From [Bacillus] enclensis (GTDB taxonomy: Bacteria > Bacillota > Bacilli > Bacillales > Bacillaceae_B): a stretch of 64,000 nt of DNA. The stretch spans positions 662,249 to 726,248 of the forward strand of contig NZ_KQ758482.1 in assembly GCF_001456935.1 (NCBI RefSeq), in the 5' to 3' direction. This document shows positions 35,315-45,237 of the stretch, one piece after another. How positions within the stretch are numbered: position 1 is the first letter of the stretch; each line of letters starts with the position of its first letter. The translations under genes were made by a program, and so were the position numbers. The notes below the pieces were generated by a model that saw only the letters and a program-made list of their open reading frames with translations, was not told the DNA's origin and did not search any database.

Positions 35315-35367
35315 AAACCCGAACAAATTTAAGTTCTACTTAAAGAACCAAATAATTGTTCGGGTTT
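35315..35367 (-). terminator. Terminator of the tautomerase/TRAP unit (stand-alone copy of the repeat hairpin)
   Basis: AAACCCGAACAA (35315-35326) pairs with TTGTTCGGGTTT (35356-35367), followed on the reverse strand by TAATTT. The stem is the same AACCCGAAC hairpin found at the end of repeat copies A, C and E, but here without the rest of the repeat. Confidence 0.75.
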
Positions 35368-35436
35368 CCCTGGTTAAACTGCCTTAATATTTTTCTCACG
35401 AAAGATCGCAGTGGACACCTTACTGGGTTGATAAAT

Positions 35437-35619
35437 TTATTCCTCCTTTGTAATCCCCCCAACACCCCAATATCTTCGAGGAATTGGGTGTATGATAACC
35501 CTGACCTGATCAGGTTTTACATTAAGTGTTTGAACAGTGATTTTTGTAATCCCATTAATTAACTCCCTAACTTTCTCATCACTCCGCCCCTCAAGTATCT
35601 CTATGTGGATAATAGGCAT
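35437..35619 (-). CDS. dmpI: 4-oxalocrotonate tautomerase
   Basis: A 60-residue protein starting MPIIHIEILEGRSDEK, with the catalytic N-terminal proline exposed after Met removal, Arg11 and the later VRVIIHPIPRRYWGVGG segment. It interconverts enol and keto 2-oxohexenedioate (4-oxalocrotonate), feeding the decarboxylase DmpH. It is last in the TRAP transporter unit, 59 bases after dctM and apart from the other lower-pathway genes. Confidence 0.9.
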   Translation of the reverse strand: MPIIHIEILEGRSDEKVRELINGITKITVQTLNVKPDQVRVIIHPIPRRYWGVGGITKEE

Positions 35620-35678
35620 AGGACATCACCTTTCGATAAATGCAGTGGATGTCACCGGGCAGGTGCCATCCACTGCTT

Positions 35679-36959
35679 TTAAAATCCTAATAATCTTGGA
35701 ATAAATAATGTAGTTTGTTCCCAATAAGTAACTATTAAGAGCATGGCAATTCCCAATAAAAGCATTGGCATTACTGCTCTTATTAATCGTTCAAATTTCA
35801 CTTCAGCAATGGAAGATACGATGAATAACCCCGTGCCAACTGGAGGTGTCAGCAGGCCAATTGTCAGGTTAATACAAATGATCACCCCGAAATGGATAGG
35901 GTCAATTTGAAACGCCGTAACTAACGGCATAAAAACGGGTACCAGGATAATGAGCGCAGCAATCCCATCCAGAAGAGTTCCAATTACTAAAAGAAAGATA
36001 TTGACCAACAAGAGAAATACAAACGGGTTATCAGATATAGAAAGCATTGAATTTGCAATCATCTGTGGAATCTGTTCAAAGGCAATCAGCCAGCCAAACA
36101 AGTTTGCCATTGCAATCAAGAATGTAACCGTAGCAGTACCGATAACCGTATTCACTAAAATTCCGGGGAAACTTCTCCACTTCAACTCTCTATAAAAAAA
36201 CTTCCCTACCCCAAACGCAATCACACTTGCTACTGCCGCAGACTCTGTAGCGGTAAACGCTCCGCTAAGGATACCGACAGTAATGACAAAAGGAACCAGA
36301 AGGGCGGGCAGCACTTTTACAAATGAAGACCAGATGACTGCAAAACTTGCTCTTTCACTCCTAGGGAAGTTATTTTTATAACCTAAATACGCAATCAATG
36401 CCACAAATCCTATCCCAAAAATTGTTCCAGGGATAATACCAGCCATAAAAAGACCGCCAATTGACGTACCAGACAAGGTTCCATAAATGATAAAAATCAT
36501 ACTAGGCGGAATGATCGGCGCTACAATTGAGGAAGCCAGCGTTAAAGCAGATGAGAACTCACGATTGTAACCTTCTTTTTCCATCTCGGGGACCATGACC
36601 TTGCTCATCATCGCCGCCTGGGCATTTGCCGATCCCAGAATTGAAGCCAGGAACATATTGGAGATTACCGTAACATAAGCAAGTCCTCCTCTAACATGCC
36701 CGACAAGCTTTCTTGCGAAGACAACAAGCCTGTTAGTGATACCACCGCTATTCATCAGCTCTCCTGTCAACATGAACAATGGAATTGCAAGCAGCCCAAA
36801 ATTCTCCATACCTGAGTACAACCTTTGTGGTGTTGACTCGAGCAGCATTGTGTTGCCGGTAACCAGAAAATATACAATTGTCGTCATACCCAGTACCAAT
36901 GATATTGGAATCCCCATCAATAAAAAGACGACAAATGCCAATATGACAAGTGCTATCAT
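35679..36959 (-). CDS. dctM: TRAP transporter large permease subunit
   Basis: A 426-residue DctM-type protein with about 12 spans and motifs such as LLAIPLFMLTGELMNSGGIT, SPIVAPIIPPSMIFIIYG-like and GLLTPPVGTGLF. It forms the ion-coupled channel with DctQ. It overlaps dctQ by 4 bases (ATGA). Its position in the anthranilate cluster suggests uptake of an aromatic acid or a pathway intermediate. Confidence 0.93.
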   Translation of the reverse strand: MIALVILAFVVFLLMGIPISLVLGMTTIVYFLVTGNTMLLESTPQRLYSGMENFGLLAIPLFMLTGELMNSGGITNRLVVFARKLVGHVRGGLAYVTVISNMFLASILGSANAQAAMMSKVMVPEMEKEGYNREFSSALTLASSIVAPIIPPSMIFIIYGTLSGTSIGGLFMAGIIPGTIFGIGFVALIAYLGYKNNFPRSERASFAVIWSSFVKVLPALLVPFVITVGILSGAFTATESAAVASVIAFGVGKFFYRELKWRSFPGILVNTVIGTATVTFLIAMANLFGWLIAFEQIPQMIANSMLSISDNPFVFLLLVNIFLLVIGTLLDGIAALIILVPVFMPLVTAFQIDPIHFGVIICINLTIGLLTPPVGTGLFIVSSIAEVKFERLIRAVMPMLLLGIAMLLIVTYWEQTTLFIPRLLGF

Positions 36960-37486
36960 TTTTCTTCACTCTCCTTTGCTGCAGCGTGGAGGTTATTCAT
37001 CATTTCACTATCAAACCGTTGATTATTTGTAATGTCTATCATATTACTGATTAGATGGATTGATGCACATAGCAGTCCAACTGGCAGAATCGCATAAGGA
37101 ATCCACATGGGCATCAAGATTGCGCTCGATTTTTGAATTGCAACTGAAGGTGAAGTAATCCATGAGAAACAATAGAATAATAGAATGGACATGAATAGGA
37201 GCATAAATATATGTGCCAAAATCGCCACCCATTTATTCACCTTTTCCGGAAGATAATCCGTAATAAGCGTCATGGATGCCTGTGTCTTATATTTAAGCCC
37301 GAGGCTCCCGCCTATGAATGTTATGTAAATCAATAGAAATACAGATACTTCCCCTGCCCAGAACAGGGGCTCTTTAAATACGTATCTAAAAAGTACTGCA
37401 GCGGCAACAATGACAGCCATGGCGAACATTAGGATAATAGCCAGTTTCTTTTCGAAACTGGCTACTATATTACTAACGTATTTCAC
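36956..37486 (-). CDS. dctQ: TRAP transporter small permease subunit
   Basis: The 176-residue protein has four spans and the DctQ pattern RYVFKEPLFWAGEVSVFLLIYITFIGG (in the first half), with the family's conserved E..R/W region. It pairs with DctM. The gene is 18 bases after dctP and overlaps dctM. Confidence 0.9.
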   Translation of the reverse strand: MKYVSNIVASFEKKLAIILMFAMAVIVAAAVLFRYVFKEPLFWAGEVSVFLLIYITFIGGSLGLKYKTQASMTLITDYLPEKVNKWVAILAHIFMLLFMSILLFYCFSWITSPSVAIQKSSAILMPMWIPYAILPVGLLCASIHLISNMIDITNNQRFDSEMMNNLHAAAKESEEK

Positions 37487-37504
37487 TTATTTCCCTCCAC
37501 TAGG

Positions 37505-38518
37505 TTATTTTCGGAAAGTATCTATGAACTCCTGGATCAACGGGTCAGTTGGCCCATACTTTTCATCAAACTCCTTGATATAAGGCTCGAATAGCTTTTG
37601 GTCGATTTCATAGATTTTCATTCCTTCATCACTGAGCGTCTTCTTAAATTCTTCCTCTTGTGAGGAACGTGTTTTTACTGCATATTCTGCAGCAGCTTTA
37701 ATGGACTCATCTATAATCTTTTTGTCATTATCAGACATTTTTTCATATTTTTCTTTATTCATCATAGCCACTGCCGGCCACACCATGTGATTCGTCACAG
37801 CACCATATTTAGCAACTTCATGATATTTATTGGTGATGGTCGCGTCTAGATCCATATCCATACCATCAATTACACCGGTTTGGATTGCTGCATATACCTC
37901 AGGAAGCGGCAGCGATTCAGGTGAAGCGCCAAGTGATTTGTAAAAATCCTGGAGCGGAGGGCTTGGAGTTACGCGGAAGGAAAGTCCCTTCATGTCTTCC
38001 GGCTTCTTGACTTCCTTATCCTTGAAAAGCATAACGCGGTTACCTGCAAACAAATAATCCAACCCTTTAATGCCCTGGTCATCCAATGTGGCAAGGATTT
38101 TCTTAGCAATTTCCGTATCACGTGAAGCATTCGCAGCTTCCAAATCTTTGAAAGCATATGGGGCAAACCAGGCTGTAAAAGCGGGAGCCCGTGAACTCAT
38201 ATATGCCGCAGTTATAAAGCCAAAGTCTACAGAGCCTGCAGAAATTTGCTGAACCATATCAGCTTCTGTTCCCAGTTGGCTTGCAGGATAAATTTCAACT
38301 TTCATTCTTCCTTCAGAACGCTTGTCCAGTTCTTCTTTGAATTTTTCTGCGGCCTTGTGCCACATATGATCTGTTGGGGTAATGTGCGCCAGCTTGAATG
38401 TATATTTCTTTTCAGATCCTGAAGCGGGCTCTGCTTCCGTGTTGTTACTGCATGCTACAGTTGTTAACAAGAGTAATAAAATTAAAATTGTCAGCCCTGA
38501 TTTCCTTAAATGAATCAT
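37505..38518 (-). CDS. dctP: TRAP transporter substrate-binding lipoprotein
   Basis: A 337-residue DctP-family protein with a signal peptide and lipobox TVAC, so it is anchored to the outer face of the membrane. The mature part has KLAHITPTDHMWHKAAEKF, LGTEADMVQQISAGSVDFGF and the ligand-site arginine region LSFRVTPSPP. The start is the ATG at 38518, 8 bases after AGGGG. A consensus cre site lies 29 bases upstream. The ligand is unknown, but an aromatic carboxylate is likely from context. Confidence 0.92.
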   Translation of the reverse strand: MIHLRKSGLTILILLLLLTTVACSNNTEAEPASGSEKKYTFKLAHITPTDHMWHKAAEKFKEELDKRSEGRMKVEIYPASQLGTEADMVQQISAGSVDFGFITAAYMSSRAPAFTAWFAPYAFKDLEAANASRDTEIAKKILATLDDQGIKGLDYLFAGNRVMLFKDKEVKKPEDMKGLSFRVTPSPPLQDFYKSLGASPESLPLPEVYAAIQTGVIDGMDMDLDATITNKYHEVAKYGAVTNHMVWPAVAMMNKEKYEKMSDNDKKIIDESIKAAAEYAVKTRSSQEEEFKKTLSDEGMKIYEIDQKLFEPYIKEFDEKYGPTDPLIQEFIDTFRK

Positions 38519-38546
38519 TTCCCGCACCCCTTTTTATCCCATTTTT

Positions 38547-38560
38547 TGAAAGCGTTATCA
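38547..38560 (-). promoter_or_regulatory. cre site (CcpA operator) in front of dctP
   Basis: TGAAAGCGTTATCA at 38547-38560 matches TGWAANCGNTNWCA at every position. Upstream on the reverse strand TTTACA is followed by TAATTA/TATAAT (about 38590-38620). The cre would therefore lie downstream of the promoter and could act as a roadblock. This 183-base gap separates the transporter unit from the degradation operon. Confidence 0.8.
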
Positions 38561-38701
38561 TATTAATGCCTAAACCGCCTCTATCTGTGATTATAATTAC
38601 TTTTACCTAGCAAAAGTGTAAAGTAGTTAACGTTGAATGTGATTATTTATCTATAAATTTAGAATATTCAGTTTTACAAGAAGGCACTTATTAGTCACAT
38701 A

Positions 38702-39499
38702 CTATGTGCTTGAATCGCATGTGAAAGATACACTGCCAAGCTCCGCGAATTGTACAATAACTGTGTCATTTGGTTCGAAACTGATTGCTTCTGACACTGC
38801 TCCACTCAATATTACTTCTCCCTTTTTAATGCCTTTTCCAGCTTCCCCAAGCTTATTGACCGCCCACGCAACAGAAGTTGCCGGATGCCCGAGTACCGCT
38901 GCACTCGACCCCGTTTGAACAACCTGGCCGTTTTTCGACATCACCATTCCAAGCTGTCCCAAGTCTAAATCCTTTGGCGACATCCACTTGCTTCCGATGA
39001 GGAATTTTGAGGAAGAGCAGTTATCTGCAATAACATCAGCCAGAGTGAATTTGAAGTTTAAATAGCGGCTGTCGATAATTTCGATTGCTGGAGCTACAAA
39101 TTTTGTCACTCGCAGTACATCCTCGGCCGTTACATTTGTTCCTTCTAGATCTTTTTCGATAAAAAAAGCAACTTCTGGCTCTGCTTTTGGATGGATAAAA
39201 GCTGAAAAATCAAGGGGTTCCCACTCTAACCCGAGCATATCATCCGTCAGATGTCCATATATTGCTTCATGAACCCCCATCATTTGCTGCTTCGCTTTAC
39301 TCGTTAAACCAAGCTTTAGACCAATTTTCCGAGCTCCGTCCCTCTGACGTCTTTCAATCAATTTTTCCTGGATCGAATATGCTTCCTCAAAACTCAGTTC
39401 CGGGTAACGGTCGGTTACTTTTACAACTTCACGGCGTTCTCTTTCTGCGGAATATAAGTATTCTACGATTTCAAGGTCGACACCTTTTGTAATTGCCAT
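38702..39499 (-). CDS. dmpH: 4-oxalocrotonate decarboxylase (DmpH-like)
   Basis: This 265-residue protein belongs to the hydratase/decarboxylase family. It is closer to DmpH than to DmpE: it has VTDRYPELSFEEAY near the start and IDSRYLNFKFTLADVIADN with a following SSSKFLIG. The GLTSKAK and AEPEVAFF segments hold metal-site acids. It decarboxylates 2-oxo-3-hexenedioate to 2-hydroxypenta-2,4-dienoate. The gene order hydratase-AcDH-aldolase-this gene copies the dmpEFGH order. GGAGGTG precedes the ATG. Confidence 0.85.
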   Translation of the reverse strand: MAITKGVDLEIVEYLYSAERERREVVKVTDRYPELSFEEAYSIQEKLIERRQRDGARKIGLKLGLTSKAKQQMMGVHEAIYGHLTDDMLGLEWEPLDFSAFIHPKAEPEVAFFIEKDLEGTNVTAEDVLRVTKFVAPAIEIIDSRYLNFKFTLADVIADNCSSSKFLIGSKWMSPKDLDLGQLGMVMSKNGQVVQTGSSAAVLGHPATSVAWAVNKLGEAGKGIKKGEVILSGAVSEAISFEPNDTVIVQFAELGSVSFTCDSST

Positions 39500-39502
39500 T
39501 TA

Positions 39503-40540
39503 TTACACCTCCAATTTCTTGGTTTTTGCCAATTCAGCAGCAACATCAAGGATCATATCCTCCTGGCCGCCAACCACTTTCCGTTTGCCCAACTCTATTA
39601 ATATATCTCTAGAATCAATACCGAATCTCTGACCGGCACGTTCAGCATGCAGCAGGAAACTGGAATACACACCCGCATATCCAAGGACCAGGCTCCCTCT
39701 ATTAATTTCCTGTGGTTTTGGAATTAGTGGGCCTACTGTATTTTCAGCCAAGTCCATCATCTTATAAATATCGATACCCAGGTCTAATCCCATACGATCC
39801 AACACGGATAATAGAACTTCGGTTTGTGCGTTCCCTGCACCGGCACCCAGACAGCGAATGCTTCCATCAATCCTCGTCGCCCCCTCTTCAATAGCAGCCA
39901 GTGTATTGGAAACTGCCAATGAAAGATTATTATGAGCATGGAAACCCACTTCAATAGACAAGGAGTCTCTCAGAGCGGCAATTCTTTCTTTTACTTCATG
40001 GGGCAAGAGAGCACCTGCGGAATCAGTCACATATACTGCTTGGGCGCCATAGCTTTCCATCAGTTTCGCCTGCTCAACCAATTTTTCTGTCGGGGCCATA
40101 TGTGCCATCATCAGAAATCCAAGTGCTTCCATACCAAGGTCCCGCGCCATGGTGATATGTTGAGCAGAAACATCTGCTTCAGTAACATGCGTTGCTATCC
40201 TTACCAGACTCGCTCCTGCCTGATGAGCCTTCTTGAGCTCGTGTACCGTACCGATTCCAGGTATAAGAAGCACAGCCACCTTTGAGTCTTTACATTCATC
40301 AACAGCTGCTTCAATCAGTTTCATTTCATCAACGAGAGACTTTCCATACTGCAGGGTGGATCCGCCTAAACCATCGCCATGGCTGACTTCGATATAATGC
40401 ATCCCTGCTTCATCAAGCTCACGTGTGACGCGCCGAACCTGCTCTTCAGTAAATTGATGCTGCATGACATGACTGCCGTCACGCAGACAAACTTCGGTAA
40501 CTTTAATAGGCTTATCACTTTTGCGATTCAAAAAATTCAC
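39503..40540 (-). CDS. dmpG: 4-hydroxy-2-oxovalerate aldolase
   Basis: A 345-residue DRE-TIM aldolase with EVCLRDGSHVMQHQF (metal-binding Asp and catalytic Arg), EVSHGDGLGGSTLQYG, and the HAHNNL histidine pair. It splits 4-hydroxy-2-oxovalerate into pyruvate and acetaldehyde and channels acetaldehyde to its dehydrogenase partner. It abuts the dehydrogenase gene without a gap. Confidence 0.96.
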   Translation of the reverse strand: MNFLNRKSDKPIKVTEVCLRDGSHVMQHQFTEEQVRRVTRELDEAGMHYIEVSHGDGLGGSTLQYGKSLVDEMKLIEAAVDECKDSKVAVLLIPGIGTVHELKKAHQAGASLVRIATHVTEADVSAQHITMARDLGMEALGFLMMAHMAPTEKLVEQAKLMESYGAQAVYVTDSAGALLPHEVKERIAALRDSLSIEVGFHAHNNLSLAVSNTLAAIEEGATRIDGSIRCLGAGAGNAQTEVLLSVLDRMGLDLGIDIYKMMDLAENTVGPLIPKPQEINRGSLVLGYAGVYSSFLLHAERAGQRFGIDSRDILIELGKRKVVGGQEDMILDVAAELAKTKKLEV

Positions 40541-41431
40541 CTAGCCTTTCGATTTGACACTCTGCTTTTCAAGCATTTGAATTGCAAAATCCTCTGCAAC
40601 CCGGGTCGCAGCAGCAGTCATGATATCAAGATTTCCTGCATAAACCGGGAAATAGTCTCCCGCTCCCTCCACCTCAATGAATACAGTAACTTTCTTTCCA
40701 TCAAACAAAGGGTCCTGCTTAAGACGATATCCCGGAACGTATTGCTTCACCTTATCTACCATCTGCTCTATCGATTTCGTTATCGCACCTTCGTCCATAT
40801 TTTTCACTTCACAATAAATCGTGTCCCTCATCAAAATCGGAGGGTCTGCGGGATTCAGAATAATCAGTGCCTTCCCATTGTCAGCACCTCCCACATCTTC
40901 AATGCCCCGGCGAGTTGTAATTGTGAATTCATCAATGTTTGCACGTGTCCCAGGTCCTGCACTTTTGGACGAAATGGTTGCTACAATTTCCGCATAACTA
41001 ACATCAGCTACGGAGTTGATTGCATGGACGATTGGAATTGTCGCCTGCCCTCCGCAGGTTATCATGTTGACATTTTTCTCGCTAAGGTAATCCCCTGTTT
41101 TTACTGCTGGTGAAACGAATGGCCCCCGGGCTGCCGGCGTCAGGTCAATGGCCAACTTTCCCAACTCAGCGAGAATCTTGGCATGCCTTACATGTGTTTT
41201 TGCGGAGGTCGCATCAAATACAATGTCTGCGACTTCAGGATGTTCCTTCAACGCCTGGATGCCATTATCGAAGGCAAGATATCCTCGTTCCTTCGCGCGT
41301 TTCAATCCATCTGACTCTGAGTCAATCCCAATCATCGCCTTTAACTCAATGAACTTACTTCGCTCAAGCTTATACATCAAATCTGTTCCGATATTTCCGG
41401 ACCCAATGATGGCTGCTTTGATTTTCTCCAA
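40541..41431 (-). CDS. dmpF: Acetaldehyde dehydrogenase (acylating)
   Basis: A 296-residue protein with an NAD-binding start ([17 protein letters not shown]) and the catalytic cysteine in [14 protein letters not shown] (about residue 128). It converts acetaldehyde and CoA to acetyl-CoA. The short form without a fused alcohol dehydrogenase is the one that complexes with DmpG. Confidence 0.96.
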   Translation of the reverse strand: MEKIKAAIIGSGNIGTDLMYKLERSKFIELKAMIGIDSESDGLKRAKERGYLAFDNGIQALKEHPEVADIVFDATSAKTHVRHAKILAELGKLAIDLTPAARGPFVSPAVKTGDYLSEKNVNMITCGGQATIPIVHAINSVADVSYAEIVATISSKSAGPGTRANIDEFTITTRRGIEDVGGADNGKALIILNPADPPILMRDTIYCEVKNMDEGAITKSIEQMVDKVKQYVPGYRLKQDPLFDGKKVTVFIEVEGAGDYFPVYAGNLDIMTAAATRVAEDFAIQMLEKQSVKSKG

Positions 41432-41434
41432 CTT

Positions 41435-42223
41435 TTATACCCCCTGCTCAAACGTAACTGATACAGATCCCAACGGTCCGAACTGTGCTGTTATTGTATC
41501 TCCTTCAGATACACTTACGGCAGCAGATAATGCTCCAGGCAAAATCAGTTCCCCAGCCCTAAGTGGAATCCCGAACTCATGAAGCTTATTTGCCAGCCAG
41601 GCAATCGCATGGGCCGGATGGCCAAGAGCAGCAGCTCCGGAACCTGTTGCGATCATCTCACCATTTTTGGATAAAATCATTCCAACACTGCGGAGGTCTA
41701 ATCCATTAATGTCTGTCACCTGTTCTCCAACTACAACCTTTGCGGAAGACCCATTATCAGCCACAGTATCTACCAGACCAATCTTCCAATCTGCTATCCG
41801 GCTGTCAATAATTTCGAGGGTTGGTACCACATATTTCGTAGCCATAAGTACATCCAGGAAAGTGACATTCGGTCCATTTAAGTCATCGGCTAATACGAAG
41901 CCGATTTCCGCCTCGATTTTTGGACTTAAGAAATTTGACATCATGACAGCTCCGCCATTTTCCACCTTCATGTCATCAAGTAAATGACCATAATCAGGCT
42001 CTTCAACTCCAAGCATCTTTTGCATCGCCACACTCGTTAACCCGACCTTCTTGCCTATGATTGCACGCCCTTCTTTAAGCTTTGTCTTTACAATTTCGAG
42101 CTGGACGTTGTAGGCATCTGTTACACTGATATCTGTGAATTGTGAGGTTATGGGAGGGACGGCTATTTTGCTTTTTTCCGCATTTAAAAGGGTTGCAGCA
42201 ATATTTCCAACTGTTGCATCCAT
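41435..42223 (-). CDS. dmpE: 2-oxopent-4-enoate hydratase (DmpE-like)
   Basis: The 262-residue protein is a paralogue of the decarboxylase at 38702 and has the DmpE-type segment IDSRIADWKIGLVDTVADNGSSAK. KKVGLTS and EAEIGFVLADD carry the metal-binding acids. It hydrates 2-hydroxypenta-2,4-dienoate to 4-hydroxy-2-oxovalerate. Which paralogue does hydration and which decarboxylation is inferred from these segments and from gene order. It is 3 bases from dmpF and 62 bases after the aldehyde dehydrogenase gene. Confidence 0.85.
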   Translation of the reverse strand: MDATVGNIAATLLNAEKSKIAVPPITSQFTDISVTDAYNVQLEIVKTKLKEGRAIIGKKVGLTSVAMQKMLGVEEPDYGHLLDDMKVENGGAVMMSNFLSPKIEAEIGFVLADDLNGPNVTFLDVLMATKYVVPTLEIIDSRIADWKIGLVDTVADNGSSAKVVVGEQVTDINGLDLRSVGMILSKNGEMIATGSGAAALGHPAHAIAWLANKLHEFGIPLRAGELILPGALSAAVSVSEGDTITAQFGPLGSVSVTFEQGV

Positions 42224-42285
42224 GTAATCACCAGCCTTTTTTACAATTTAAATAGATGTATTTATAGGATTGAAACGTTTAATCG

Positions 42286-43746
42286 TTATAGCTTCATCGT
42301 AATTGTCTTCGCTTCAGTATAAAACTCGAAACTGTGTCTGCCTCCTTCACGTCCAATACCGCTCGCTTTCGATCCGCCGAACGGTGTACGGAGGTCTCTA
42401 TAATACCAGCAGTTTATCCATAATAGACCTGTATTCACATTAGCTGCTACACGATGTGCCCTGCGAAGATCATTTGTCCAGACAACACCCGCCAGTCCAT
42501 ACATTGAATCATTTGCGATTCGAACCGCATCATCCTCCGTTTTAAAAGGAATTACAGTCAGCACAGGACCAAAAATCTCTTCCTGGGCCACGCGCATCTT
42601 ATTGTCTACATCATATAGAACAGTAGGTTCATAAAAATTACCTTCTCCCAGGCCTCTGACACGCTTTCCACCAGTCGCAAGTTTCGCTCCTTCTTTCACC
42701 CCGATTTGAACATATTCATCAACACTATCGAGATGGGCTTTCGAAACGAGAGCCCCCATATCTGTATTTTCATCCAGAGGATTACCGACCTTAATAGAAC
42801 GTGCAGATTTAACGAACTTTTCTAAAAATTTATCGTAAATGCTTTCCTGCACAAGCAAGCGCGAACCAGCCAAACAAATCTCACCTTGATTTCTGAATAT
42901 CGCTTCAACCGAGCCAGTAACCGCTTCATCCAGATCAGCATCCTCAAACACAATATTCGCAGACTTCCCTCCAAGCTCCAAAGAAACCGGAATCAGCTGT
43001 GATGCAGCATTCTGCATCACCGTTCGGCCAGTCGTACTGTCGCCTACAAACGAAATTCGCCTGACGGAAGGATTTCTGGTCATCTCCGTTCCGACTGTAC
43101 TTCCAGGTCCAGTGATAATGTTCAACACCCCCGGCGGCAATCCCGCCTCATTGGCAATATCGCCAAGCATCACAGCGCTCAATGGAGTATATGATGCCGG
43201 CTTAACCACCACTGTATTGCCTGCAGCCATTGCCGCCGATGCCTTCCATGTCATCTGCATGAATGGCAGGTTCCATGGTATGATCAAGCTTGTCACCCCG
43301 GCAGGAGCATATTTTGAATAAGACATGTATCTTGCCTGATCATAATGCTCATGATTTACATAGTTAGCCATCTCTGCGAAGAAGCGCAAATTCGCAGCCG
43401 CCCGCGGAATATCAAACCCTCGGCTTTCCTTGATCGGCTTACCGACATCAAGGGTTTCGACGAGCGCTAATTCATCCACTTTTTCCATGATCAGATCAGA
43501 CATTCTGCACAAAATTTTAGATCTTTCGGCAACCGGCAGCTCGCTCCAAACACCGCTTTCAAACGTTTTTTGCGCTGCATCGATTGCGTGTTTTGCATCC
43601 TCAACACCAGCCATTGCAACAGTGGCCAGTTTTTTATTTGTCGACGGATCGAATGTATCAAATGTTTCACTTGTCAACGCATCACGATATTCACCATTAA
43701 TAAACAGTCTGGCATCTTTTATTTTCAGTGATTGAGTCAGATTCAT
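42286..43746 (-). CDS. 2-aminomuconate 6-semialdehyde dehydrogenase (ALDH family)
   Basis: A 486-residue aldehyde dehydrogenase with the oxyanion Asn in IIPWNLPF, the general-base Glu in LELGGKS and the nucleophile in GEICLAGSR. Its overall type is that of 2-hydroxymuconic/2-aminomuconic semialdehyde dehydrogenases. From its place between the decarboxylase and deaminase genes it should oxidise 2-aminomuconate semialdehyde to 2-aminomuconate. It overlaps the deaminase gene by 4 bases. Confidence 0.88.
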   Translation of the reverse strand: MNLTQSLKIKDARLFINGEYRDALTSETFDTFDPSTNKKLATVAMAGVEDAKHAIDAAQKTFESGVWSELPVAERSKILCRMSDLIMEKVDELALVETLDVGKPIKESRGFDIPRAAANLRFFAEMANYVNHEHYDQARYMSYSKYAPAGVTSLIIPWNLPFMQMTWKASAAMAAGNTVVVKPASYTPLSAVMLGDIANEAGLPPGVLNIITGPGSTVGTEMTRNPSVRRISFVGDSTTGRTVMQNAASQLIPVSLELGGKSANIVFEDADLDEAVTGSVEAIFRNQGEICLAGSRLLVQESIYDKFLEKFVKSARSIKVGNPLDENTDMGALVSKAHLDSVDEYVQIGVKEGAKLATGGKRVRGLGEGNFYEPTVLYDVDNKMRVAQEEIFGPVLTVIPFKTEDDAVRIANDSMYGLAGVVWTNDLRRAHRVAANVNTGLLWINCWYYRDLRTPFGGSKASGIGREGGRHSFEFYTEAKTITMKL

Positions 43747-44222
43747 CCTAAATCAGCCTCCTCTTCCTCTACTTCAACTACCATTTCAACCTCTACTGCA
43801 TTGTTAAGCGGCAGCTGTGCCATACCTACAGCGGAACGGCCATGCTTCCCGCGCTCGCCAAATACCTGGACGAGCAGGTCCGATGCACCATTCATCACAT
43901 TCGGCTGATCGGTAAAGTCAGGGGCGCTATTCACGAACCCAAGTACTTTTACAACTCTCTTCACTTTGCTCAACTCACCAAGCTCCTGCTTCAAAACGGT
44001 CAATAAGTTCAACATGCACTGCTTGGCTGCATTGTACCCAATCTCAATCGAAACATCCTCTCCCAGCCGTCCTCGGAATTCATTCGTACCCTGTCCGGAT
44101 GTAAAAATCAGATTACCCGTCCTCACACAGCTCACATAATTCCCTGCAGCATGACGTGGATCAGGCAAGTTCAGACCCAATTCCTTCAAACGTGCTTCTG
44201 GTGACACCTGTACTTGTTTCAT
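43743..44222 (-). CDS. 2-aminomuconate deaminase (RidA/YjgF family)
   Basis: This 159-residue RidA-fold protein has [18 protein letters not shown] near the start and [21 protein letters not shown] near the end, where the RidA active-site arginine lies. RidA-family AmnD/NbaF enzymes deaminate 2-aminomuconate to 4-oxalocrotonate. Assignment rests on family and position. It overlaps the dehydrogenase gene and lies 4 bases after the decarboxylase gene. Confidence 0.85.
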   Translation of the reverse strand: MKQVQVSPEARLKELGLNLPDPRHAAGNYVSCVRTGNLIFTSGQGTNEFRGRLGEDVSIEIGYNAAKQCMLNLLTVLKQELGELSKVKRVVKVLGFVNSAPDFTDQPNVMNGASDLLVQVFGERGKHGRSAVGMAQLPLNNAVEVEMVVEVEEEEADLG

Positions 44223-44226
44223 AAGA

Positions 44227-45237
44227 TCAACTCCCCACTTTAACAGGAATATTCAAGAAACGCAGCGCATTTTTACCGAGCATCGCTTCCGTCTGTTCCT
44301 TGGACAACCCGACCGTTTCATCAATTATCTTACCTGGAGGCACCTCTCTTAGCAGAAATGGATAATCAGAGCCCATTATGATTCGTTCATGGCCGAAATT
44401 CTGTATTAAGTAGTTCAGGTTTACAGGCTCATTCACCAGCGAATCAAAGTAAAATTGTTTCGCGTAATGACTAGGCGGTTTATCGAGAAGACGGAGGTGT
44501 GGCCAGACTTTCCAGCCTTGATCCAGACGGGGGAGTAAATAAGGCAGTGCGCCCCCGCCATGTGCCAGGCATATTTTCAGCCTGGGGAACTTATCCATAA
44601 TTCCCCCAAGAATCAAGCTTGCTCCGGCCAGAGCTGTTTCACTTGGCATTCCAACGGTGTACATCAGGTTATGACGCGGCATCCGCTCCTTGCCAAGTGT
44701 TTCCCACGGGTGGATAAACAAAGGCACCTCCCATTTTTCTGCCATTTCAAAGAACTCTATAAAACAAGGGTCATCAAGATTAACCCCATTAATATTTGTA
44801 CCGATCTCAATTCCGCTCAAGCCTAACTCATGCTTACAGCGGTCCATTTCTCTGATTGCGACTTCTACATTCTGCATTGGTACAGCACCCATGCCAATGA
44901 ATCTAGAGGGGTACTGATTTACTATATCAGCAATGAAATCATTCTGTACGCGAGCCAAAGTTTCTGCCTCTTCAGCTGGAGCCCAATATGAGAAGGTCAC
45001 AGGGATTGGAGAAAGAACTTGCATATCCACGCCTTCCCTCTCCATATCCTTAATCCGCTTTTCTGCACTCCACACCTGGTCGGTTACTTCACGAAACACA
45101 TTACCTGCAATCATGATATTTGCACCGCACGCACATGTCCGTTCAAGGGTTGGCCATTTTTCCCCGCTAAAACGCTTTGTCAGTTCGCTGAAATTTTCTG
45201 GGATGATATGTGTATGAAAGTCTATTCGCATTTCCAT
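44227..45237 (-). CDS. nbaD: 2-amino-3-carboxymuconate-6-semialdehyde decarboxylase
   Basis: A 336-residue amidohydrolase-fold decarboxylase with all expected metal ligands: HTH (residues 8 and 10), HPW (FIHPWETLG), the AHGGG histidine and the aspartate in MGSDYPF. It also has MERLGVDMQVLSPIPV-like substrate-loop residues. It removes the carboxylate from ACMS, diverting it from quinolinate formation. It overlaps the dioxygenase gene by 16 bases; an ATG two codons later (45231) is an alternative start. Confidence 0.92.
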   Translation of the reverse strand: MEMRIDFHTHIIPENFSELTKRFSGEKWPTLERTCACGANIMIAGNVFREVTDQVWSAEKRIKDMEREGVDMQVLSPIPVTFSYWAPAEEAETLARVQNDFIADIVNQYPSRFIGMGAVPMQNVEVAIREMDRCKHELGLSGIEIGTNINGVNLDDPCFIEFFEMAEKWEVPLFIHPWETLGKERMPRHNLMYTVGMPSETALAGASLILGGIMDKFPRLKICLAHGGGALPYLLPRLDQGWKVWPHLRLLDKPPSHYAKQFYFDSLVNEPVNLNYLIQNFGHERIIMGSDYPFLLREVPPGKIIDETVGLSKEQTEAMLGKNALRFLNIPVKVGS

